Positions 37,601 to 50,400 of a stretch of 64,000 nt of DNA are shown piece by piece. The stretch's first letter is position 1; the number at the start of each line of letters is the position of its first letter. This DNA is from Panagrolaimus kolymaensis (lineage: Eukaryota > Nematoda > Chromadorea > Rhabditida > Panagrolaimidae), in the NCBI GenBank assembly GCA_028622995.1, contig JAJQJQ010000034.1, positions 1,116,001 through 1,180,000 of the forward strand, written 5' to 3'. The notes below the pieces were generated by a model. That model saw only the letters and a program-made list of their open reading frames with translations, was not told the origin of the DNA and made no database searches. The position numbers and the translations under genes were made by a program.

Positions 37601-40600
37601 GACAAAAAATACAAATGCAAAAAAATAAAAAAAATAAAATAAAAATTGTGAGACACGAAGAACGCCGCTTCCATCACCATCATCACTGGTTGCCGCCGCT
37701 TCTTTGGTGATGGCGATGATGATGATGATCGTCTCTTCAATTTCTTTTTTTCACATTCACCATCGCTGTTTTTTTTGTTGTTAGTGAGTCGAAAAGTTTT
37801 ACATAATGAGAAAAAATAAGAGTTTTTCTTTTTTTGTTGGGTAAATAGTAATAGCTGGGCATTTTTTAGAGCAGTAAAATAATACAATAGCAAAGCTTTG
37901 AATGCCATCGATGTTTTTCTGTTGGCAAATAAAATATTTAAAACAATATAAAATATAGAACAAAAGGGAACCTTTACTTATAAAAAAAACAGTCAAAGAG
38001 GGAGAAAAAAATATAAAAGTGACCGCTGTGTTTGTTTTTCGAAAAAGAAAAAAAATAAATAGAAGAATTTTTTATATTTATTTTTAACAAGAAAAATATG
38101 GAGCAGAAGATAAAAAAAAAGAAGGCTAAAGGAAAAGAAAAAAAATTAATATAATAAATCTGACACTGTCGGGATGAAAGAAGGAAAAAAATAATAAATA
38201 AAACAAAAAGAAAAAAAGCCGCCGCTGCTCTTTGCTACTTTAGGCATCCATTTCATTCCATCACAAAAGAAGAAAATGAAAATCCGTATTGTTAAATCGA
38301 TAATAATATTTTTTTAAATGCGCTGCCACTAATGTTTACACCGAAAAAATAAAAAATAAATCATACACCTTTTCTTTCTATTTTTTACTTTTTCCCTGTA
38401 AAAAAAGAAAGCGAGAAGCTAATATAAGATTTGAAAAAAATCCAACCAACACCAAAAGGATGATGGAAGGATAGTTTTTTTTTATATTTATGTATTATTT
38501 ATTTCCTTTTGTTTTTTCGAAGAAAAAAATCAGCCACCGCCGCTCCCGACGATAGATATATACTTTTTTCAAATTTTCTTTTTCCTATTTTTTTATTTCT
38601 CCTGCTTCCGGACTGTAAGAAATATACATATATATTTAAAAAAGGTTAGAGCCGTTAAGAAGGATATGTGAGAAAATGGCATATATCGAGAAGAAAAACA
38701 AACTTTTTTCCCAAATAAATAAAAAAAAGTTGCCATTAAAAAAAACTTCTTTTTTTTCTTTTTTTTTTGTAAGATCAATGGCAAGAAAAACGGACAACAC
38801 AACAATGATGACAGTCGTCCCTTGCTTACTTATTTACTTATTTGAGTGTGGAAGTCCAAATAAGTGTTTACTTTGATTCTCGCGCACAAAATAAAAATAA
38901 AAAACGCAAGCACGCAGGCAGGTAGTAGTCAGAGTCAACTATCTATCCGGCCGGATGAATGGCTAACTTAACTGGACACAACAACACGAGTAAGTTAAGT
39001 TCACTTTTTTTTTTATTAAACTAACCGTGTTGTTTTTTTAACTACCAAAAAAAAACTTTGAGGGTAAATAAAAGTATGTTTTTCTTATTCCATTTTTACA
39101 TTGTTGTGTGCTTGGTAGCGTTTGCACAAAAATAAAGCTCAATCTCAATGTGTTCGAATAAAAAGAGAAAATAAAAGAAAGGGGAAAGTTGATTTGCAAA
39201 AAAAAAAGTGTTTTTAAAGCTTAGTTTTAAACTTTTGTCCTCGTCGTCGTTGTAAGGATAAAGCATTTTTTTCTTCTTTGTTTTTCTCCAGATGTAAAGA
39301 TCGACAATAAAAATAAATGTTGCAAAAAATAAAAATAAAGAAAGATAAAAAAATGAGGGAATAGAAAAAGGGAAATTTAGAGTCTAAAGAAAACAATGAT
39401 TTAATTATTTTTTGTTGCTTTTGGCAAATCTCTTTGATTTTTACTTCTTTTCTTTATTGTATTTAATGATTAATTAAAAAAAGAAAAGGCGATATATGTA
39501 AAAACAATAAAAATTATTATTAATATTTTTAGAAAATGAGATAATTCATTTTTTTTTCCAATTCAATTATTTAATAAAGGAATAAATAAATAAAAAAGGA
39601 AGAAAGGAAGAAAAATTAAATTTTTGTTAGTACAAAAAAAGTTTATTATTTTTTTAGATTCTTGCTTGGTTGTTTGCTGTTTTTTGCGCTTTTCTTCTAA
39701 GATTTTTTTCTAAAACAAATTTCTGAATCATTTTTTTTATAAAATAACATAAAATGATTGTTAAACGCCAATCAACAACTTACTAACCAACATTTATTTT
39801 TATATTTATTTTTTTTTGTAAGGGAATTTTTAACTTTGAAAAAAATTTTAAATTTGATAACGGCGCAAAAGTACAATGAAAAACTTGCCTAAAGCATTGC
39901 TGATTTTGTTTAGTACCTAAAAATAGAAAATACTGAACACTACCTTAAGAAATTAATTCGTTTAACAAAAAAAAACATGAATATTTTTGGCTTGTGAAAC
40001 CGAATGATAAATTAAAATGGTATACCAAAAATAAAAGAGTAAAATTTCACACATTTTTAATCAGGAATAAATTATCATAACAAAGAATTGAATTCAATAA
40101 TAGAAAGGAAATATTTTGAGGGTGAATCAATTTTGTTTTGATTGCTTTCGAAAAAGGCTATCGACTACAATAATCATTTTGTATAAATTAATTGATCATT
40201 TAAAATTTTTACATTTGAGAAATGGCAAACAATATACCCCTAAAATAAGTACAGCTTTTTGTGAATAAACAAAATAAAAATTTGCATACTCGTTAACAAA
40301 ATTTTTTCTTGTTGCATGAATTCTAAATGGAATCACTTTCGGCAAAATGATTTATAATCATAACCTTCCAAAAATCTAAAATCTTACTGTCATTACTGTC
40401 AATTTTTACGTATGATTTTTATGTCAGTATTTTAAATGATTTTTTTTATTCAAGTTTGGTTTTATTCTCGATAAGTTTTAGTTATGCCGAATCATTAAAT
40501 TCTATTTTTTAAATTTATTCTGTTTCTGTGTATTTAATAAAGTCTCATTTCAACATAAAAAAGAATTATATCTTAAACTCATATTTTACGAATAAATAAA

Positions 40601-40998
40601 TAATTGACGCTTTTAGAATAAAAAATGAAAAATAAAGGGATAGTAACTACAACGTATCGTTTATTGCTTGCATTTTTTTGTTTTAAATTTTCATGATTAG
40701 TTCATATTTATATCACAAAAAAAGAAGAAACTTGTCGAATTAAGAGAGGCAAAGAATAAACAAATTGGGTAACAAAATATAGTTTTTATTTAACGTAAAA
40801 AAACTGAGAAAAGTTTATTGTTTGACCTTGATTTTTTTTTATTAATTTATATGGCGCTTAAAGGAGCACTAATTTTAGATAGAGAGACGCCACCTGCCTG
40901 GATGGCAAAATAGCACACGACCATAAGTGACTGATTTTTTATGGATCAATAAAGCGCTTTCTTGCTATTTTTCTTCATACATTTTTTTGTACATTGTT
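28680..40998. other. 12.3-kb gene-poor region upstream of gon-1
   Basis: I found no ORF here that reads as a protein, no tRNA-like cloverleaf and no terminal inverted repeat. Open frames up to about 166 codons are Lys/Phe/Ser-rich and arise from A/T homopolymers. There are islands with fewer homopolymers (32580-32700, 33620-33680), but neither gives a spliceable coding exon. The region separates the divergently transcribed gon-1 (minus) and alpha-arrestin (plus), so it is likely promoter and enhancer space for both. Confidence 0.5.
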
Positions 40999-42217
40999 AT
41001 GCCTGAAATTGAAATATTACTTGATGGTTTAAAAACCACGTATTTACCTGGTGAAATTGTTTCTGGATATGTTAATATAAATATTTCTCAACATTCTAAT
41101 CCATTGACAGAAGTATCCATGAAATTAATTGGGGAAAGTTCTGTGGCATTCAATGAAGGAAATAGCCAATTTTCTGATACAGAATGTCATGTAGATGCAG
41201 AATAAATGCTTTGGAAACCTAATTTCGGACAGCGTCCGCAAGTTTTTGAACAAAATCGAAGGTTTCGATTTTCATTTATATTACCTGAAACTTGTGTTCC
41301 TACGATTAAACATAATCAATTTAACTCAACAGTATATAAACTCGTAGCAAAAAAACATGTTCAAAAACAAAAAACGGGCATCTTCTCAAGTCTTATTTCC
41401 TCAGCTACTTCACATGCTTCAAACTCAAATATGGCTACGGTTTTCATTGGAGTTTTTCCATTACCAATTAATATATCTTTGTTTCCATATTTGATGATAG
41501 AAAAATCGCAGTTTAAGGAATGCGAAAATACCAGAGTCACGGTAAATAATTATTTTTTAAACACAATTAAAGTAAAATTATTTTATTTAGGCTACGATTC
41601 CACATTCAATTTTTTCTTGTGGGAAAATTATTTATGTGACGCTTAAAATTACACGCGATCAACTTAGAGAATATGCAACACTTTCAACAACGTTAATGAA
41701 AATAATATCGTTTAGAGCAAAATCTTTGGGAGCGGGAAATCACAAAACGTATTTAACCCAATCAGAAGTTATTCGTGAACAAAGGGTATCAGACAATGTA
41801 ACGGTTAGTCGGACATTAAGGTATTTTTTTGATAGTTGAACTTAAATTATTTTTCAGTTATATGAAAATAGCACAAAATTTTTTAAACATGCAATAAATA
41901 CTCCAACTGATCTCATTCCAAGTTTTGGTGAAGATTCCATTATTCAAGTTAAATATATTATTAAAACAAAAATCCATTTCAATGAAACTTCCGGAAAAAC
42001 TACAAAATTTACATTTCCAATTGTTATATCTAAAGATGCTATACCCAGTGTTAATCTCACAAATACGTCATCAGCAACAACAGCTTTAGTACAACAAGCA
42101 TCAATCAATTTAGAAGTTGTTGGTCCACCTTCATATTCTCAGGCTTTGTATATGCCATCGTCAAATCAAGTTGTCGTCCCTCCGCCACCTTCCTATTCAG
42201 AAACAAATTCAGAATAA
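40999..42217 (+). CDS. Alpha-arrestin (arrestin domain-containing) gene with an internal TAA
   Basis: Exons 40999-41541, 41591-41803 and 41858-42217 total 372 codons. The N-terminal arrestin fold shows MPEIEILLDGLKTTYLPGEI and VSGYVNINI, followed by FEQNRRFRFSFILPETCVP. The second fold runs from LPINISLFPYLMIEKSQF to FTFPIVISK. The C-terminus carries two PPxY motifs (GPPSYSQ and PPPPSYSE) that in this family recruit NEDD4-type ubiquitin ligases to membrane cargo, so the likely role is as an endocytic adaptor. The anomaly is codon 69, TAA at 41203-41205 (CATGTAGATGCAGAATAAATG). The frame resumes immediately on both sides and all downstream introns and domains are intact. This could be a recent pseudogene, an assembly error, an unrecognised intron or stop readthrough; a restart at the ATG right after the stop would lose the first strands of the arrestin fold. 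Confidence 0.82.
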
Positions 42218-42262
42218 CTTTAGTCTACAAAAATATATTTTAAAAAAGTTTGCGTAGAAAAA

Positions 42263-42268
42263 AATAAA
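42263..42268 (+). terminator. Polyadenylation signal AATAAA of the arrestin gene
   Basis: AATAAA 46 bp downstream of the stop codon on the coding strand. Confidence 0.5.
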
Positions 42269-43525
42269 ATTTTTTATGTGGAAAAGCTTAATATGTAGGA
42301 TTCAGAAAAAATATATTTTTGTTTCCCTTAACATTTTTAATTTCCAGTAACACGATGCATGTGATTGTTAAAATTAATTTCTTTTAATAACAAAATTGTT
42401 CCACAAAGCAATCTAGAATGAATAATGATGTGATAAACATTTTCCTTGCCCTTTAGAATTTGAATATTACTATCCAAGGAATAGGATATTTACATTTCAA
42501 AGATTTTAGCTTTAATTCTTCTTTTGTATTATTATTCTAAATATAAAAATCCACTCATTTGGAAGTGATTTATATTCATACTCATTCATTTTAAAAGGTG
42601 CCGTTTTTTCCTTTTCTTTGTATTTATTTTACCGAACCGTAATTGAATAAATGTGTGTGAAATCAACTGGAAAAAAAAATTCTTTCTTTTTTTGTTTTGA
42701 AAAAAGTGATGGATGATAGATTTCGATTTCAAAGCTTTTGTCTCTGTCATCGTCGAGATTACCCAATATTTTTTATTTTGTTTTTGAATTCATTTATTTT
42801 TTTGCATAATAAAATAAAAAACAATGATAGCACGCGTTTTTGTTTTTTAACTCATCAAAAAATACAAAAGAAAAAAATAAGCACCAATAAAAACAGAAAA
42901 GTAAGAAGAAAAAAATGCACATAATTTCAACAAAAAAAGACTAGGAGTAATAATAATAATTTTTTTAATATCCTAAAAGTAATAATACATACAAATTTGC
43001 GGCGGTATAAAAAATTTTCTTTATGGGAATGTTTAAAAGCACGATGATTATAGTAGATTTTTTTTGAGAGAAAAAAATATTTTGCACACTTTCTTTTTTG
43101 AGTGAAAGTAGATCTCGATGTGGCATAAAAAATGATAAAGAAAAAAAGCAAACTAATAATATCTTATTTTGTGATTTTTCTTTACAAAAAAAAGAAGAGA
43201 TCGTTGTTTTTAAAATAAATTTAATTTAAAAAAAGAAGAGGTGATGGATAAAAAAAAATTGGATAAGTAAGTAAAAAAAAGCCTATGAACAACAATAGCA
43301 CCAATGTCGTTGTATTTGAAGCTGCTCCTTTGTAAGCAACAAAAAAAATATCAAAATTAAAAGAAAACCTTTTCAGAATCTCGAAAGACATATAAATAAT
43401 TGCAAAATTAAATAACAATAATAATAATTAATAAGCACCTGATTCGTTGAAAAAAAAGAATTTTAAAAAAGGCGATAAAAATGTGTCCTGGCTGGACGAC
43501 GACGGAGAAAAAATTAGTTTAAAAT
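42269..43525. other. Convergent intergenic region, no gene seen
   Basis: About 1.25 kb between the 3' ends of the arrestin gene and zag-1. AT-rich; contains a CGA cluster at about 43495-43504. Nothing else recognised. Confidence 0.45.
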
Positions 43526-46500
43526 TTAATGTGGAGGCTTGCAATAAGCGTATCGATGATTGAGATGCTGAGAATAACTTCCACTATGGCTGAATCTTTT
43601 CAAACATTTGTTGCACTAAAAATTTATGAATTTTAAAGAACACTGAAAAAACTTTTCTTACCTGGAATGGTTTATCCCCAGTGTGAAGCCTTTTATGTTC
43701 AGTTAAATGATGCTTATGTTTAAAAGCTTTTTCGCATGTGTCACATTTGTACGGTCTTTGCCCTATAATTATTATCGACTCATATTAATGGCATCAAACA
43801 CAAAAAATTATTTTGCGGCAAAAAAAGGTGTCAAGAAGAAGAAGCCTTTTTTCTTCCAATATTAGCATAATCCGGCTTAAGAATAAGAAAAAAAAATTCG
43901 ATCTTTTTTCTTTTTTTTTTTTTAATTAAAAATATTTGCCGATTCGACCTTGCAATATTCTCATTTAACCTCATTAAGAAAAGAGAAAAGACTTTTTTTG
44001 ACGGTAAAAAAATAAGAATATGAAAGAAACACTTACCACTATGCTCATATTTATGTCGAGCTAAGGAACTTTGCTTTCCAAAAGTTTTTTCACATTGATC
44101 ACAAGCATATACTCCATCTTCATCTAATTTATGAGCCCTCCAATTTTGTCGCACTTTTTTACTAGAAGCAGACGCAGAAGAATCATTTAAATTAGGAATT
44201 TCAAGTTCATTATTTTCTAAAGCTCTTTGAAGTTCTGCAAGGCCTTTAGCTCCAAGCATTGAAGAATATTGGGAAAATATATTATTGGATGACGATGTTG
44301 GCCAAATACTTCCCGCTGATGCTTCGGATTGTCCTGCATCAGAATGGGCAGAATCGGTGGCGGTATCGGGCGGCGACATTTGACTGGAAGTTTCAGTATT
44401 TGCATTTTCTGAAGTTCTTTGAAGGACATGTTTGATATTAGCGCATTTGCTTTGAACAAAATCTAAAATCAAAGAAATGTTTATTTAAAATTTCCAAAAA
44501 AGCAGTGATAAATAATTTAATTACCGATAAAATTCGATGTAGCCCAAAATGGCTCAGTTTCATCATCCTTTTCTGATTCATGAATGGATGAACCATGCCC
44601 GCTGGAATTACTTGTAGGTCGAATCGATAAATCCAATGCTCCCTCTTCAGCAGTTTCTTCTTCCAATTTTTCTTCTTCATCCAGAATGGGTGAAGCCTCT
44701 CTTGAGAATTGATTGGTTGTTGTTGTTGGATTATTATTACCTTCTTTTTCTTTCTGAAAATTAATTGTAAGTATTTTCATTATTATTTTTTTCCATTGTT
44801 TTTTAATTAAGTTCAGGTATCATTCAAGAATTCAAAACAAAAGAAAATTAGTTTTTTTTTTCGTTGTATTTCCATTTTCGCGGATATTTAGAGTATCTCG
44901 AGTTTTCAGTTTTTTTTTTGCCCAAGTCTTCTATTGTTTTTTTTAAATAATAAACCTTTCCCTTGAAAAGAATAATTGTTACTCTTACACATGCAAATTC
45001 ACAACAAAGATGGGACCAGCGCCACTTTTCACTTTTTTATTTTATTTTCGTTAGTCCAATTACCGATGTTGTTCAACATCAATGTAATTCTTCTTCTTTC
45101 CTCCATCCTCTTATATAAAAAATTATTTTGCAGGTGGCTTTCGGGAATGGCTGTCGCCTGCTTAGAAAATGATGAAGATGAATATTCTTCGAGCAATGGG
45201 CTATGTGGATGGATGGGGCTCCCGTTTATTATATTTTTCGGGTCAAAGCGAGGCAAAGAGAAAGCAGGAGAAAAACTAACGCAATGGCACTTCATGCATT
45301 TTCTTTTTTTCTCCTGCTTTCAAAATGTCTCGACGATGACAATTAAGCAAGAAAGGAAAAAAAACAGTTTGCCAATTTTCTCACCCACTGGAAAAAAAAA
45401 TGAATCGCTCTATGGTTTTTTTTATTTATGAATTAAAAACATTAGATCTTCTCTCATCTTCTCCCATAAAGGAAAAACTATCAGGTTACCGATGCGGAAA
45501 TTAGCAATGAGCACAGAAAAATAATATCAGCCCTTGTCTTTCTCTTTTCTCTCATAAATCAAAGATGCAATAAAAAATAAAAAAAAATGAAGGAGAAGAA
45601 GCATCATTCAAAAACACTGTATCATTTTGTCGTCTCTTCTCTATTTTTTATTTTTTGGCTTAATTTCATTTCCTCTTTTTCCTCTTCTGTTTCTAATATT
45701 CATAAATCACTGCGCGAAGTAAAAAAATATACGGAAAGTGAAATTTACTTTTGGGAGTTTCATTTTATTTTGAGTAAATAAGGTTTTCAAAAAAGAAAAA
45801 AAGGTTTTAAAAAAAGGCTTCATTCATTTTTTGATGAAAAAACTGTGAAATGACTTTGACGGATGATCATCGTTTAGAGGATAGAAGGGAGATGGAGCAG
45901 GTGGAAATCGAAAAAAAAATGAATGAAATTGCATTTCAATCAAGAAGGAAAAAATTTAGAAATTTAGAAATAATGCAATCCTGTCAAATTCACTAATGGA
46001 TATTTAACGAGTGAAAATAAAATAAAAAAGAAGAATCGTTTAAAAAATAAAGTTAATCAAGTCAGTCACGAAACCACGAACCTTTATGGCTTGAGTCCAA
46101 GCATTGATGAGTTGAAGGGTGGCATCATTAACGACACCCGCTGTTACTGTTTTTGGCGTTGCCGTGGTTGAAGTTGTTGCTAAAGAGCATGAATTTACAA
46201 ATGATGTTGGAGTTTCAGCAAGTTTAGGTGAATCCATAGCATTTTTTAATGATTCGTTATCTTTGTTATTATTGTTGTTATTTTTCCATGCATTTCGACT
46301 TAATCGATCCGAAATAGCGCTTAATCGGTTGCTTCGACGTTCTTTTGCCCGCATATTTTGAAACCAAACCTATAAATTTATAAATAAATTGGAAAAGTTT
46401 AAAAAAGCCATAAATGTGCAAGATTTTTTCCAGATGTTACATAAAACAAAAAAAAAGAAATAAATCTAATTAAATTAGGAAAAAGAAGAGGTCAGTCAGG

Positions 46501-47481
46501 TGCAGCAATGGTTTTTTACAACCGTCCTGTCGTTCGATTGTGCTTTTTTTTGTGACAACTAACTACCGTAAGCAACCACAATTAAAAACCCATAAAAAAG
46601 GAAATCAAATAATTAATTACCTGTACAACTCTTTTATTAACTCCAATTTGTTCTGCTAATGCAGCTAATTCATATTTAGATGGAAATGGATTTAATTTAA
46701 AATGTGAAGATAAAATAGTCACTTGAGAATCAGTTAAAAATGATCGAGATCTTAATGGTTTCCATTCGGGTGAAGACGGATCTTCAGATTTTATTTGAGA
46801 AAATAATAGCAAAGGTTTTTGATCCAAATCCATTTCCATGGAATTGTTGTCTTCATTATTTTCCATGGCTGCTTCTTCTTCGTCCTCATCCTCTTCAGCT
46901 TCTTCTTTGATTCCATTTTTCTTTAAAAGTTCTGCTTTAAACACATCAAATAAATCCATGGCTGTGGAGGTTGTGGAAGGTTGTTCTTCATCATCGCTGC
47001 TACTCTTCTTTGGCTTGAAAAGGGATTCCAGCGAAAAACCATTATTATTGTTTAAACCATTTATGGCAGATAACAAATCAGGTTGAGGATTTACAAGAAG
47101 CTAAAAAAAATAATTAAAATTATTTAACATTTTAAATTTTTTTGTAAGACTCACTTGTAGCAAATTTCCATATGGATTACCAGCAGCCGCTGCTGCCGCA
47201 GCTAAAGAATATGGCAATGTCGTTGTAGTTGTTGGATTTGGAGATGATGAAGCAGCAGGCATGAAAGATCGATATATCGAAAATGGATCCATTATATGTG
47301 GAAGTAATAAATTATTTGGTGATGCTGAAGAAGAATTTCCGCCACTAATATTTCCTCCAATATTATTGTTGTTGCTGGTTTGATTATTTAAAAGCTGCTG
47401 ATGTTCGAGTGTACATTTTTTGCTACTCATGTGAGATGAGTATGAACCCGAATGTGAAAAGCGTTTATGGCAAAATCGACA
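43526..47481 (-). CDS. zag-1: ZAG-1/ZEB zinc-finger homeodomain repressor, 5' exon(s) not found
   Basis: ZEB-family transcription factor; C. elegans ZAG-1 controls neuronal fate and axon guidance. Exons: 47481-47155, 47100-46621, 46369-46082, 44753-44525, 44462-44037, 43762-43662 and 43615-43526, 646 codons in phase. In order they give a CCHC finger ([18 protein letters not shown]), an acidic linker with two psi-K-x-E sumoylation-like sites (IKEE, IKSE), a homeodomain (about residues 225-285 of this model, with [14 protein letters not shown] and [12 protein letters not shown]), the sequence ALDLS, close to the PLDLS CtBP-binding motif, and a C-terminal cluster of three fingers ([40 protein letters not shown]). 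The first exon opens in phase 0 at a finger cysteine, so at least one more 5' exon carrying the preceding N-terminal finger must exist. I could not find it in the next 8.7 kb. Confidence 0.92.
44754..46081 (-). other. Large intron of zag-1 after the homeodomain exon
   Basis: 1.3-kb intron. A segment at about 45030-45300 is less homopolymeric than the rest and is open on both strands (88 codons on minus, part of a 151-codon frame on plus). I could not connect it by donor sites to zag-1. Confidence 0.5.
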
Positions 47482-50400
47482 CTGAAAAAGAGAAAATAAA
47501 ATTTAAAAATGAAATTTCAATATTTTTCTTTTGTCTTTTGCTTTGTTTTTTTAAAATGAAAAAACAACTCAAAACAAAAAAATGTAGATATAAATATTAT
47601 TTTTAATAGGCACTTTTATTTAGGAAAAAAAAACGATGGGCAGCCGTGTTTTCTTGGGAGACAAAAAAATATTTCCGATACCACATTATTTTATTGTTAT
47701 TTTTGTTTGTTATAAAGCCCCATCTTTAAAATGTTTTTATTTTTTCATTTTAGGTTGAGTAAGGTGCTCTTAAAGAAAGATATGCATCAAGAACTCAGAA
47801 TGTGATGACTACAGACAGTGTAAGTTGAACATCTTTTTTTCTTCTTTTCTCTCCTGGATAAAAGTTGATTTACCCATTTCCTTGCAGCTTTTTGGTAATA
47901 GTGTTGTGGTGGTGGTGCCACAGCTGGCTTTAATTTTGTTTAAAAAAAAGGGACAATTCTCGTTTTCGTCAACGGTGAGCTTTTGCTTGCATCTTTACGG
48001 CAATGCTTCTTCTTGTTCTTTTCCTTGTTCTTTAACATTTTGCATTTTTGCACTTCTGTGTTTTCTTCTTTCGAAATAAGCATTGGAAAGAAGATGACTA
48101 TGCCTGCCGCCGCCGGTGGCACTAATTTGGCGTGCCGCACAAAAAAAAGGAAAAATTCGAGCGCATCAAGGTTTCTTTATTTCATTTTCTTTCTTTTTTA
48201 CTTCTCCTTTTTCTTTTCCACTGAAAATTAAAAAATAGGGATGCGGTGTTTTAAATGAAATTCTGCGCGATTGCTGCTTCTTTATTTTACTATTCCTGTT
48301 GTCACTGTCGTCTTCTTCATTTTGGCCACATTACTGCCCTTTATTCTGCGCAGGCGGAAATATGGCAATAATAGAAAAAAAATGAAAGAAGAAAAGATGG
48401 CAACTCTAACCTCAAAAACCCACCGGCATTTTTATTAAGCCTCACTAAAAGAAAGAAAGAGAAAAAGTATGCTTTCACATCAGATTCATTTATGACTTCG
48501 AGAAAGAAAAAAAAGGGTAAAAAATTCGTTACTAACAATGTTGCCATTGTTATTGGCACCACCGGGAGAAAATAATAAGATAAAATAAAATGAAAACACA
48601 TGGGTAAAAAAATTAAAGGAAAGAAGGAGCTACGTCGTCAAAAAAAGTGTAAGTGTAAATGTAAGTAAAAAGGGGACACAGCCGGGATAAAAATTAAAAA
48701 ATAGGTTTACATCCTTAATTGGATATTGCTTGATAAAATAAAATAAAAAATATGCATAGGTTGAATTAACGAGGAAAAAAAACAGATGACGCTCTCTTAT
48801 CGCTTTTTTATTTTTCACGCACTTATGAAAAGGAAAAAAAGTGTAATTCTCACTTAAAGGCATCAATTAACAAAATACAGTATTTGCTGTTGCTTCAGGT
48901 TTTGGCTCCAATTTTTTTTATTAAAAAGGAAAGAAAATTTTTTCACAGCTAAACAAACAATTTAAAAGCTTATTGGTTAAAGGAATAAATATGAATAAAA
49001 TTTAACATCAAAGTTTTTTTTTCTCGCAGCCAATAATAAGCCCCGTTGCTATGGCTTCCTTAGCAACCTTATTTTTGGTTTTTAGCGCAAAAAAAAGAAG
49101 AGAATAAAGAATTACTGTATTATTTATTTTTTTATGTTTACATAACCGATTTTCCGGATTTATTTAAATGTAATTGAATAATAAAAAATCCCTAATAAAA
49201 AATAATCTCTTTGCAGCTATCAGGTAGCATCAAAAAAAAATAATAGTAGCGTATGAGGGGCGAAAATGCGGTCAATCAGCTGGACACAGGAATAGAGCAA
49301 GCAGCAACAGCAATGTCTCATTCTTTTTCTTTTTTTCTTTCTAAATTCTAAATGGGCACTTCACTTTTGCGCGGATAAACGGTTAGAAAAAAAAGAAAAA
49401 GAAAAAAAACCATCGTTTTCATTTTCTTTATTTTTATTTTCACTTTCCTTTAATTTCCTTTCCTTCAACATCCCAAAAATGGTGAAGAGATAGAGATTTA
49501 GAAACATCTCACACACGCAAATGCTGATTCTTTTTTTTCTTCTAAGATTCAAACACGATATTGCCCTCCGGGGTTAAAAAGCAAAAGTGCGGAAGAAAAG
49601 TGAAAGTAAAAAAAAGTGAAAGGAGCTGGACATGTTCCGATCGGTCGGTCTTTCGACGTCGTCTACGACACCTGAAGTCAAATGAATGTTTTAACGTGTT
49701 CCAATCTTGCTTTTATTTTTCATTTTCATTTTCTTTCTTTTCTTTGATAATTAAAACATTTTTATTTTATTATTGAAGAGATAGCGGATATGCGAAGGTT
49801 TTTATTATTAAAAAAGGTCGTAGAAAATTAAAAGAGGTAGCCAGTCGCATTCACTTTTTTAATAAAGGAAAAAAGCGTCCATGGCGACGGGAAAGGCGTT
49901 TACCGTAATCAAAAAATTGTGAGCTCAGAAGTTTTGCTAAATTAACTAAAGGAGTTAGAAGCGTTTGTATTTAAAAAAAATTTCTAAAAAAGAAAAGAGA
50001 AAAATATGTCAAAGGTGAAAAGATTGATGGTCAAAGAAAAAATTTCACGCAACAAAAAAAATTCTGAAAATAAAAGAAAATAAAATTTCGCGCATTTCCC
50101 CGCCATTATCATCTTATTCTTTCCTGTCGACAGATGGCTTCACTTCTGTCGTTGTTGGCCAACATAGAAGATCATCATCATAATTTTGTTGCTATAATAA
50201 AACGATTTTAATCGTTTAATGAAACAAAAAGAAAATGTTGATGGCGAGTGAGTGAGTGTCAGGTGCGGAATATTTCAATTTAAAAAACGGATGAAAAAAA
50301 GTGTCTTCGATCGTCAACTTTTTTAAAAATATTAAGACAGCTTTGGCTTTTTTTGTATTACTGTGGTCTTCGTTACATTCTTCTTTGGTAGACGAAATAT

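Noticed and set aside
37408..37908. 166-codon minus-strand frame
   Set aside because: Low-complexity Ser/Lys/Phe translation of homopolymers, with no domain or acceptor/donor logic.
49600..49710. Arg/Cys-rich plus-strand segment checked as the missing zag-1 finger exon
   Set aside because: It is on the wrong strand for zag-1 and its minus-strand translation has no C2H2 spacing.
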